From Legionellales bacterium (GTDB lineage: Bacteria > Pseudomonadota > Gammaproteobacteria > PIVX01), in assembly GCA_013215905.1 (NCBI GenBank), contig JABSQI010000060.1, forward strand, positions 1-8,368: a stretch of DNA of 8,368 bases, in the 5' to 3' direction. The notes below the pieces were generated by a model that was not told the origin of the DNA, made no database searches, and worked only from the letters and a program-made list of their open reading frames with translations. Positions 1-4,214 of this stretch are shown piece by piece; the first letter of the stretch is position 1; every line of letters begins with the position of its first letter. Both the position numbers and the translations under genes were made by a program.

Positions 1-335
1 GTTTTTAATTCTTCGGAGTCCCAAGGCTTACTTAACACCCTGCAAACCCTTCCTTCATTTATCGCTTTAATTGTCGCAACACTATCTGAATAACCAGTTA
101 ACAACACCCTAGAAATATCCGGATAGTCCTTTGCTGCGATCTTTAAAAACTCGCAACCGCTCATTTCTGTCATTCTCTGGTCTGATATTACAATAGCAAT
201 GTCGTTGCTTTTAAGGATGTCAAAAGCCTCTTTTGTAGAGTCAGTAACAAACACCACATAATCACGTCTAAAAGTTGCTTTAAACACGTCTAAATTAGAC
301 TTCTCATCATCAAGGTAAAGTATCTTATTTTTCAT
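1..335 (-). CDS. Response regulator receiver-domain protein (C-terminal part outside the window)
   Basis: The gene starts at ATG 335 and runs off the left edge, so only residues 1-111 are visible. They form almost a complete CheY-like receiver domain: acidic pocket D9-D10-E11 (motif YLDDE), phosphoacceptor D52 in ISDQRM, switch threonine T80 in LLTGY, and the conserved lysine K103 in LSKPW. In this family the domain is phosphorylated by a sensor histidine kinase and controls an attached output domain, which lies beyond the edge here. The SDQRM and KPW motifs are typical of Bacteroidota regulators. The residue after DQRM is T56 where proline is usual. The start follows an A/T-rich leader (TTAAAATTTATATT). 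The upstream 119 nt hold a hairpin (397-445). The gene is collinear with the phage genes, so it is either the first host gene after the phage or a phage-borne regulator. Receiver fold is sure; output function unknown. Confidence 0.9.
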   Translation of the reverse strand, partial: MKNKILYLDDEKSNLDVFKATFRRDYVVFVTDSTKEAFDILKSNDIAIVISDQRMTEMSGCEFLKIAAKDYPDISRVLLTGYSDSVATIKAINEGRVCRVLSKPWDSEELK

Positions 336-396
336 AATATAAATTTTAACCTCTCGGTTGTTAATAATTATTTTCAAATGGCATTAAAACGCCTTT

Positions 397-445
397 TAAC
401 ATTCCATAATTGCAACCCTACGGGCAGACAATTATTTCAATGTTA
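397..445 (-). repeat. Hairpin element E0 downstream of the 71-residue gene
   Basis: An imperfect inverted repeat: TAACATT (397-403) pairs with AATGTTA (439-445) and ATAATTG (406-412) with CAATTAT (429-435), giving two 7-bp stems separated by a small internal loop (2 nt against 3 nt). The 16-nt apical loop contains a second mini-hairpin, CCC-TAC-GGG (416-424). It lies in the 119-nt gap between the accessory gene that stops at 455 and the receiver-domain gene. It has no T-run on the minus strand, so it is not a classic intrinsic terminator. It may belong to the same family as the hairpins at 1055-1115 and 3059-3117, which also carry a GC-rich or open apical loop, but its arm sequences differ. 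Confidence 0.6.
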
Positions 446-454
446 GCAAACATA

Positions 455-670
455 CTAAGCATTTTCTTTAACTAAATCATTTAGCTTATCTCTTAAAGAC
501 ATTACAGAAAAGTAATCGTATACTGATATATCGTCATCAAATAAATCAGGTTCGTTATCATCTAAAAAGGCTTCTAATTCTTCCAATATTAACATCGTAC
601 GTTTGCTAACATCGGCTATAAAATCATTGCCGTTTTTGTAATTATTCTTAATTTCTTCTCTCTTAGTCAT
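455..670 (-). CDS. Small acidic hypothetical protein (71 aa)
   Basis: I do not recognise a family. From ATG 670 the product is MTKREEIKNNYKNGNDF onward, with a predicted long helix in the first half and an acidic patch (FLDDNEPDLFDDDIS) near residues 36-50, ending in a second helix (LRDKLNDLVKENA). A longer reading to ATG 736 is possible but would run through the hairpin at 691-732 and overlap the previous stop codon. ATG 670 follows the A-rich stretch AAATTAAAAATAAA, as usual for Bacteroidota, and is preferred. It is the last accessory gene before the receiver-domain gene. Many small acidic phage proteins bind host proteins or mimic DNA, but nothing here proves such a role. Confidence 0.65.
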   Translation of the reverse strand: MTKREEIKNNYKNGNDFIADVSKRTMLILEELEAFLDDNEPDLFDDDISVYDYFSVMSLRDKLNDLVKENA

Positions 671-691
671 TTTATTTTTAATTTGAAAGTT

Positions 692-732
692 ATAGCGTTT
701 TAATCGGCAACGCTTCATAGCCAATCCGTTAT
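692..732 (-). repeat. Hairpin element E1 between accessory genes
   Basis: On the minus strand it reads ATAAC, a 7-nt spacer GGATTGG, CTATG, then AAGCGTT. AGCGTT (minus, 714-709) pairs with AACGCT (699-694) around a 9-nt loop. The first half, ATAAC-GGATTGG-CTATG, matches elements E2 (1055-1115) and E3 (3059-3117) position for position, but the expected closing half (ATAG, 5-nt spacer, GTTAT) is not intact. This copy therefore looks rearranged or decayed on its 3' side. The TAA stop of the upstream gene (729-731) lies inside the conserved ATAAC box. Confidence 0.6.
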
Positions 733-1022
733 GCACAAATTACTACACTCTCGTAATCCTTTAACATTTCGTCAAAGTTGGTTGCAGTTTCATTGTGTAA
801 AAAAAATGGTTCTTTTTGGAAAACAGTTACATTGTTATTTTTCTCATAGGTTCTAAATCCTAAGTTCTTGAATCCTTCGTGCCATTTAATTGTATCTTTT
901 TTCATTGTGTGGCATAGACAACCAACTTCAAGAGCAATCTCCTGTATTTGTTGGTGGTTGTTTTCATTTACCCAATAGAAGTTGTTGGTAAAATGCTTTT
1001 GTTTAAATTCTTGTAAGTTCAT
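729..1022 (-). CDS. Hypothetical protein (97 aa)
   Basis: Unrecognised. It begins MNLQEFKQKHF and contains a helix-rich N-terminus, a cysteine/histidine cluster near residues 34-39 (VGCLCHTMKK), and a segment KWHEGFKNLGFRTYEKNNNVTVFQKEPFF (about residues 46-74) that looks like alternating strand and turn. The C-terminus, NFDEMLKDYESVVICA, is probably helical followed by a short strand. No transmembrane segment or signal peptide is visible. The start follows AAAACGAAATGAT. The stop codon lies in the first box of hairpin E1, so the coding end and the repeat are physically joined, as with the gene upstream (1112-1324) and hairpin E2. It is a member of the accessory run of short genes; function unknown. 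Confidence 0.65.
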   Translation of the reverse strand: MNLQEFKQKHFTNNFYWVNENNHQQIQEIALEVGCLCHTMKKDTIKWHEGFKNLGFRTYEKNNNVTVFQKEPFFLHNETATNFDEMLKDYESVVICA

Positions 1023-1054
1023 ATCATTTCGTTTTTAAAATCCGTAATCAGTGA

Positions 1055-1115
1055 ATAACACTACCTATAATTAACCCTATCGGGTCGCTTCGCTTAATCA
1101 TAGCCAAACCGTTAT
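1055..1115 (-). repeat. Hairpin element E2 (attC-like architecture)
   Basis: On the minus strand: ATAAC (1115-1111), a 7-nt spacer GGTTTGG, CTATGATTAA (1103-1094), a 19-nt loop, TTAATTATAG (1074-1065), a 5-nt spacer GTAGT, and GTTAT (1059-1055). The inner arms form 10 bp including one G-T pair that is a legal wobble only in the minus-strand (transcript) sequence. The outer arms form 5 bp. The loop contains CCC-GATA-GGG. The 5' arm overlaps the stop codon of the gene ending at 1112. The same layout, with the same 7/5 spacer asymmetry, recurs at 3059-3117. Confidence 0.8.
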
Positions 1116-1324
1116 CTGCAATTTTTTAATGCAGTTAGTAATTTTTTACCATCAATTACATCTTCATCTTCTGAAGGCTCACCACCATATTGATACACAT
1201 CATCTTCTGTTGCGTGTATTAGTCTCTCTACTATGTCAATCACTTCTTCTAAGTCAAAAACAGCAGATAACAATGTATAACAATCATTGTCAGTTGCTTT
1301 TTGGTTATGTATTTTTTTATTCAT
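1112..1324 (-). CDS. Small acidic hypothetical protein (70 aa)
   Basis: Unrecognised family. The product MNKKIHNQKATDNDC onward is mostly helical: a segment CYTLLSAVFDLEEVIDIVERLIHATED (about residues 15-41) looks amphipathic. It is followed by an acidic loop (GGEPSEDEDVIDGKK) and a final short helix (LLTALKNCR). It is strongly acidic overall. It starts at ATG 1324 after GATAAACAACAGATT, 44 nt downstream of the previous stop. Its TAA stop forms part of the ATAAC box of hairpin E2. An overlapping plus-strand reading frame at 1129-1326 is histidine/leucine-rich and is judged a shadow. Probably an accessory phage protein of unknown role. Confidence 0.65.
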   Translation of the reverse strand: MNKKIHNQKATDNDCYTLLSAVFDLEEVIDIVERLIHATEDDVYQYGGEPSEDEDVIDGKKLLTALKNCR

Positions 1325-1368
1325 AATCTGTTGTTTATCAATTAATCTAAATCTAAACGCTTGTTATA

Positions 1369-1536
1369 CTAAACATAACACTTTCTAACCCCATACCCTT
1401 TTAACTCAGCTATCTTCTTCGCTTCCTCTTTTGTAAACTTCTTAGCTATTGAGCTACTATTCGTAAATGTTGCCCCGTGTTTAGTCTCTAATTGAAACAA
1501 AAACAATCCGTTGTGTGTTATAATGTAGTTTTTCAT
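1369..1536 (-). CDS. Small basic hypothetical protein (55 aa)
   Basis: A short gene reading MKNYIITHNGLFLFQLE onward and ending KKIAELKGYGVRKCYV (55 residues plus stop). It starts only 3 nt after the stop of the 63-residue gene upstream (TAA-AAC-ATG), which supports translational coupling and hence that it is real. The first 20 residues look like a beta hairpin. The segment FTKEEAKKIAELKGYGVRKCYV near the end is a helix-strand unit of a kind that recurs in small Bacteroidota phage proteins; I cannot name a family. It is basic, with no membrane segment. The 45 nt that follow contain no further gene before the next start at 1324. Confidence 0.6.
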   Translation of the reverse strand: MKNYIITHNGLFLFQLETKHGATFTNSSSIAKKFTKEEAKKIAELKGYGVRKCYV

Positions 1537-1539
1537 GTT

Positions 1540-1731
1540 TTAATTGATTTTGTTTACGCGTAACATTGTAGGCTTTAATATAGATGAAACCATCAATCCT
1601 ATGTTTTCTTTAAAATTTTTACTTTTAAAAGCTGGGGACATTTGCCCGTTCACTTTTATTTCTCTAATCATTTCGGCCTCAATAAGCATGGCCCTTAAAT
1701 TAATCCTGTTGTTTATTTCTTGGTTTATCAT
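1540..1731 (-). CDS. Small basic hypothetical protein (63 aa)
   Basis: Starts at ATG 1731, 10 nt after the stop of the winged-helix gene, behind the A-rich leader TTAAAATTAACATT. The product MINQEINNRINLRAMLIEAEMIREIKV onward has an N-terminal helix (about residues 1-28) and a basic middle (SKNFKEN). It then has a methionine/leucine-containing C-terminus. The tight spacing on both sides (10 nt before, 3 nt after) argues that it is translated. The opposite strand carries an open frame (1544-1771) rich in F/I/L that would look like a membrane protein, but that is the antisense of this A/T-rich gene. No function can be given. Confidence 0.55.
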   Translation of the reverse strand: MINQEINNRINLRAMLIEAEMIREIKVNGQMSPAFKSKNFKENIGLMVSSILKPTMLRVNKIN

Positions 1732-1741
1732 AATGTTAATT

Positions 1742-2023
1742 TTAAGATTTATATTTCCAACACCAGTTTAAGCGTCCGTAAGAGCCTTTCTTTTTCTTTC
1801 CGGTCTGCACTAACATAAATTGGTTTGTGGCGCTTGTAATTGCTCTACGTGTGCTTGTTAGCGGTGTTTGACTTGTAAACAGTGCGTTGTGAACTTCTAC
1901 AGGCGTTAATTCTAGCGTTGGATTAGCTTTAAAAAAGTCTACAATCCTATCTTGTTGATACATTGCTTTGTTTTGAGCTGCTCTAAGGTCTTGCCCTTGT
2001 TCGTTGGTTGTGTTGTAATACAT
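1742..2023 (-). CDS. Winged-helix-like DNA-binding phage protein (93 aa)
   Basis: From ATG 2023 the product is MYYNTTNEQGQDLRAAQNKA onward. Residues about 23-70 (QQDRIVDFFKANPTLELTPVEVHNAL ... TPLTSTRRAITSATN) have the pattern of a winged helix-turn-helix: helix 1, a strand-loop with a TPxEV turn, and a recognition helix PLTSTRRAITSAT. The 'wing' follows in LVQTGKKKKGSYGRLNWCWKY. From memory, the PLTSxRRAIT and GxYGRxxxxWK motifs are common in short proteins of Bacteroidota phages and prophages, where the role is presumed regulatory. An upstream in-frame ATG at 2068 would overlap the preceding gene by 26 nt. ATG 2023 follows AATAAAAACAAAAATC, 19 nt after the preceding stop, and gives the usual length, so it is preferred. 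DNA binding is inferred from fold only. Confidence 0.75.
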   Translation of the reverse strand: MYYNTTNEQGQDLRAAQNKAMYQQDRIVDFFKANPTLELTPVEVHNALFTSQTPLTSTRRAITSATNQFMLVQTGKKKKGSYGRLNWCWKYKS

Positions 2024-2042
2024 GATTTTTGTTTTTATTGGT

Positions 2043-2324
2043 TTATCCTTCAAAGTCAGACCCTTCAAAGTGGTCTAAATAATCTTCTTGGCTTATGTTC
2101 CTTGCTATTGCTTTAATTATTTCACTGTTTATTACTATATCGCCTTCTTCGTTGTAAACGGTTTCCACTTCTATACCCTCCATTTCAATAGCTGTTAAAT
2201 ACTCAGTGCCGAAGTCATGCGTAAAACTACCATCTACTAATTTTGCTGTTGCTGTTAGATCAACATTGTAAGCAACTTCGTTTACTGTTACTTCAACATC
2301 TTCTATTAATTTGTCTTGATACAT
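2043..2324 (-). CDS. Acidic hypothetical protein (93 aa), first gene after promoter P3
   Basis: MYQDKLIEDVEVTVNEVAYNVDLTATAKL onward. The N-terminal half alternates strands (VEVTVNEVAYNVDLTATAKLVDGSFTHDFGTEYLTAIEMEGIEVETVYNEEGDIVIN). It is followed by a helix (SEIIKAIARNISQEDYLDHFEG), so it is probably a small beta-sheet domain with a C-terminal helix; very acidic. I recognise similar short proteins in flavobacterial prophages only by general appearance. It is the first gene behind a well-formed promoter (2348-2378), with the leader motif AACCAATAAACAAA directly before the start. It is therefore likely to head the transcript that covers 455-2324. Function unknown; an anti-host or DNA-mimic role would be speculation. 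Confidence 0.7.
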   Translation of the reverse strand: MYQDKLIEDVEVTVNEVAYNVDLTATAKLVDGSFTHDFGTEYLTAIEMEGIEVETVYNEEGDIVINSEIIKAIARNISQEDYLDHFEGSDFEG

Positions 2325-2329
2325 AATGT

Positions 2330-2342
2330 TTGTTTATTGGTT
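2330..2342 (-). promoter_or_regulatory. Leader motif AACCAATAAACAA, copy in P3 leader
   Basis: The 13-nt string lies between the P3 -7 box and the start codon at 2324. The same 13 nt occur in the P1 leader (7960-7972, minus) and, inverted, at 8088-8101 (plus). A close relative (AAACCAATAAAAACAAAA) precedes the start at 2023. It may be a translation-enhancing A-rich leader or an operator; the sequence alone cannot decide. Confidence 0.45.
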
Positions 2343-2347
2343 ATAAT

Positions 2348-2378
2348 CAAATATACAATAAAGTATATTACTAAACAA
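2348..2378 (-). promoter_or_regulatory. Bacteroidota-type promoter P3
   Basis: Reading the minus strand, -33 TTG (2378-2376), a 20-nt spacer, and a perfect -7 box TATATTTG (2355-2348) matching TAnnTTTG. The start codon lies 23 nt further on. The -33 element falls at the 3' end of the DUF1064 gene (stop at 2371). The last part of the spacer, ATACTTTATTG, closely matches P1 (ATACTTTGATG), suggesting the two promoters share ancestry or a common regulator. It should drive the accessory genes at 455-2324. Confidence 0.75.
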
Positions 2379-2718
2379 GCTTTATTACAATTTTATGTTG
2401 TGCCTCAATCAATTTTTTCTTCAAATTAAACAGTGCAGTAGTTCTAAACTTGCCTGTTTTACGGTCAAACCCTTTAACATCTTCAACCGTTCGTGTACCG
2501 TCTAAGTGTATTACTACGAAGTCCGAGACGTATTTAAAAACCTTTTTACCATCATGCGTATAAATAAAAGGCACTTGCAAAGCAAAATCTGTTATTTCGC
2601 CAGCTGCTTTTAATAACTTTAGTTGGTTGTATCTTTTGCGTTCGGCTTTAGAATCAAATTTAATCCCGTCTTGATCGCACTTTATAGCTCCAAATTTATT
2701 GCGTTTTTTTCTTATCAT
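2371..2718 (-). CDS. DUF1064 family PD-(D/E)XK-like phage nuclease (115 aa)
   Basis: The sequence follows the DUF1064 pattern throughout: basic N-terminus RKKRNKFG, then GIKFDSKAERKRYNQLKLLKAAGEI (residues 18-42), LQVPF (47-51), KYVSDFVV (63-70), and VEDVKG (78-83). E26, D66, and E79/D80 with K82 fit a PD-(D/E)XK nuclease core, with E26 as the early acidic residue. The family is common in phage genomes and is thought to be a structure-selective endonuclease, perhaps in recombination or branch resolution, but as far as I know has no settled biochemical role. The full usual length is present. ATG 2718 follows TTTTTAAAATTAGTT; an earlier ATG at 2736 adds six residues not typical of the family. 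The promoter for the following genes begins inside its last codons. Confidence 0.85.
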   Translation of the reverse strand: MIRKKRNKFGAIKCDQDGIKFDSKAERKRYNQLKLLKAAGEITDFALQVPFIYTHDGKKVFKYVSDFVVIHLDGTRTVEDVKGFDRKTGKFRTTALFNLKKKLIEAQHKIVIKLV

Positions 2719-2766
2719 AACTAATTTTAAAAACAATTTCGTCCCTCAACAATTTTTACTATTGCG

Positions 2767-3030
2767 TTATATGCAATTATGCTCTAACTCCATTTTAATA
2801 AGTGCGTGCTTTTCGGGTAATGTTGCTTCTCTTATTTCTTCAATACCACTTTTAACAGCATAGTTTGTATCACTTCTTTTATGGAATGTTTCAAAGCTAT
2901 TCCAATAGTGTAAGTGGTCGTAAAAATTATAATTACACGCATCACTATCCTTATATCTCACTACTATTTGCGTACTCATTCCGTAGCTTATAAAGTATAT
3001 TTTCCCTTGTTCCATTTCTATTTTATCCAT
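2767..3030 (-). CDS. Conserved hypothetical phage protein (87 aa)
   Basis: The N-terminus MDKIEMEQGKIYFISYGMSTQIVVRYKDSDACNYNFYDHLHYWNSFETFHKRSD alternates strands like a small beta barrel. The tail GIEEIREATLPEKHALIKMELEHNCI carries the IREAT-x-x-E motif. I recognise this from short Bacteroidota phage proteins that start with GKIYFI(E)Y and end with a REAT-containing helix. No catalytic residues are apparent. It starts at ATG 3030 after AATAAACGAAAAAT; M6 is an alternative. Its end (TGCATATAACGCAATAG, with the stop inside) repeats the GCATATAAC motif of hairpin E3, which hints that the element family also touched this gene's 3' end. Role unknown. Confidence 0.7.
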   Translation of the reverse strand: MDKIEMEQGKIYFISYGMSTQIVVRYKDSDACNYNFYDHLHYWNSFETFHKRSDTNYAVKSGIEEIREATLPEKHALIKMELEHNCI

Positions 3031-3058
3031 ATTTTTCGTTTATTAAATTAAAAGCATA

Positions 3059-3117
3059 TAACACAACCTATATGCAAAACTTCATTTCATTACGTTCAGC
3101 ACATAGCCAACCCGTTA
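3059..3117 (-). repeat. Hairpin element E3 (attC-like architecture)
   Basis: On the minus strand: TAAC (3117-3114), a 7-nt spacer GGGTTGG, CTATGTGC (3106-3099), a 23-nt loop, GCATATAG (3075-3068), a 5-nt spacer GTTGT, and GTTA (3062-3059). The inner 8 bp include one G-T pair at the same place as in E2, again a wobble only in the minus-strand sequence. A nested alternative, GCATATA/TATATGC (around 3054-3075, 8-nt loop), is also possible. It occupies most of the 94-nt gap between the genes at 3125-3301 and 2767-3030. Confidence 0.8.
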
Positions 3118-3124
3118 AAAACAA

Positions 3125-3301
3125 TTAAACTAAAAATTTATAGTCCTTTTTAACTTCTTCAGCTTCTTTAAGTGTATCAAACATAAGTTTTGTTTCACCC
3201 TCTCCACCTTCACTAATATACTTAACAGGTTTCCACCATTTACCGTACTTTTCAAAAGCACCTTCCAAAACTTCGGTAACATACGCATCACAATAATTCA
3301 T
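3125..3301 (-). CDS. Conserved hypothetical phage protein (58 aa)
   Basis: From ATG 3301 the product is MNYCDAYVTEVLEGAFEKYGKWWKPVKY onward, ending LMFDTLKEAEEVKKDYKFLV. A strand (YVTEVLEG), the KYGKWWKPVKY segment with two adjacent tryptophans, and a terminal strand-helix unit (ETKLMFDTLKEAEEVKKDYKFL) make a compact alpha/beta domain. I know similar short proteins (YGKWW ... LMFxTxEEA) from flavobacterial prophages, without a function. A longer start at 3328 is possible, but ATG 3301 follows the A-rich TTTTAAACTAAAAATT and gives the typical length. It sits directly after the replication genes and is the first of the hairpin-separated accessory genes. Confidence 0.7.
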   Translation of the reverse strand: MNYCDAYVTEVLEGAFEKYGKWWKPVKYISEGGEGETKLMFDTLKEAEEVKKDYKFLV

Positions 3302-3320
3302 AATTTTTAGTTTAAAAGTT

Positions 3321-3358
3321 AATAACATATTTTAATTACAAGGCTACGCCCAGTTATT
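3321..3358 (-). repeat. Possible degenerate hairpin element E4
   Basis: The gap between the replication partner gene and the 58-residue gene holds AATAAC (minus, 3358-3353) and GTTATT (3326-3321), 6 bp of outer pairing like E2. Inside is a short GGC-GTA-GCC mini-hairpin instead of the CTATG stem. The conserved CCAAnCC spacer is absent, so membership of the family is uncertain. Confidence 0.35.
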
Positions 3359-3368
3359 ACAATTAACA

Positions 3369-4214
3369 TTACAATTTTTTACTTATTTCGTTAATATCTC
3401 TGTTGTTTTTACTCAACTTCATTACATAATCATACAAATACAAAGCGCAAGCCCTCTCTGACACAGTACGTTGCATACTTTTATTTTCACCTTTAAGCAT
3501 ATCGCGAATACCTGTTAAGTGTTTTTGCATTGGCTTATGTGTTTTAAAATCGTTCTTTGCATCGTTTTGCAAGTCTTGTATTGCTTTTTCTTCGTAAATA
3601 TCGTTATCTTCTAGGTTAACATCTATTAGTTCGGCCCGTCTAAACAACTTAAACAACATTACTGCGGTTACTTTATCAACATCAAACTTTCCTAGCTCTT
3701 TGATCTTGCCGTATGGAACTATTAAACAGTTATTTAAAAAGTCTTCCCGTATTTTAGACCGTTCAACTGGCGTTAATTCTGTTTTTATTTCAATTTTAGC
3801 CTGTTCTTTTAGGCTATCAGCTAATGCTTTGTTTCTTAAAGCCCTGTATGATAACAATACTTGGCCTAAATAAGCTGCTGACAGTTTGCCGTATTTATCA
3901 GCCTCAACGTTTAGTTTTCCAGCGATTAACTTATTAAAAGCAAGTAGAATTTCTTCTGGTGAGAAGTCTATAAACGACTCAATTAAAACTTTCTTTAGTA
4001 AAAAGTACTCTTCATCTGTTGGTGCTGCTTTACTGCCTAACATCATTGAACATTCGGACAGTGTGAACCTTGCTTTAGTCCAGAACATTTTGTTGTCTTC
4101 TGCAACGTCACGAACTTTAATAGTTTTGTTGTAAGCTTCAACGGGGTTTTTATACAAGTCCCGGTGTTGTACCTTTAAAGAATTTTTCTGTAAATGATTG
4201 TTCTGGTTTTCCAT
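3369..4214 (-). CDS. Replication-module phage protein (281 aa), possible partner of the initiator
   Basis: It follows the initiator gene directly, overlapping it by 65 nt. Residues about 50-130 (FTLSECSMMLGSKAAPTDEEYFLLKKVLIESFIDFSPEEILLAFNKLIAGKL ... GKLSAAYLGQVLLSYRALRNKAL) match a helical pattern I recall from Bacteroidota phage proteins encoded next to replication initiators: E-x-x-LLxxxLxxxFxxFxxEEIxLAF then SAAYLGxxLxSY. The second half is also helical and charged. There is no Walker A motif, so it is not a DnaC-type ATPase. A helicase-loader or accessory role is inferred from position only. ATG 4214 follows GAAATAATTAACCGCG; the next methionine (residue 43) would avoid the overlap but cut conserved-looking sequence less than 10 residues upstream of the domain. 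Confidence 0.75.
   Translation of the reverse strand: MENQNNHLQKNSLKVQHRDLYKNPVEAYNKTIKVRDVAEDNKMFWTKARFTLSECSMMLGSKAAPTDEEYFLLKKVLIESFIDFSPEEILLAFNKLIAGKLNVEADKYGKLSAAYLGQVLLSYRALRNKALADSLKEQAKIEIKTELTPVERSKIREDFLNNCLIVPYGKIKELGKFDVDKVTAVMLFKLFRRAELIDVNLEDNDIYEEKAIQDLQNDAKNDFKTHKPMQKHLTGIRDMLKGENKSMQRTVSERACALYLYDYVMKLSKNNRDINEISKKL

Noticed and set aside
671..736. Longer start (ATG 736) for the 71-residue gene
   Set aside because: It would translate through hairpin E1 and overlap the preceding stop; ATG 670 has the expected A-rich leader.
1129..1326. Plus-strand H/L-rich 65-codon frame
   Set aside because: Antisense shadow of the acidic 70-residue gene; composition (runs of HH and LL) is not protein-like.
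1544..1771. Plus-strand open frame that looks like a membrane protein (F/I/L-rich)
   Set aside because: It is the antisense of the tightly packed minus-strand gene at 1540-1731; A/T-rich antisense frames often look hydrophobic, and it has no promoter or neighbours on its strand.
692..3117. Calling the hairpins true integron attC sites
   Set aside because: The outer boxes (GTTAT, GTTA) do not fully fit the GTTRRRY core and no integron integrase is in the window, so only an architectural resemblance is claimed.
3676..3684. TTATCAACA resembling a DnaA box
   Set aside because: A single copy with one mismatch to TTATCCACA, inside a coding region; no cluster of DnaA boxes was seen in the window.
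3886..4134. Plus-strand 82-codon frame
   Set aside because: Antisense of the replication partner gene, no recognisable domain and no promoter.
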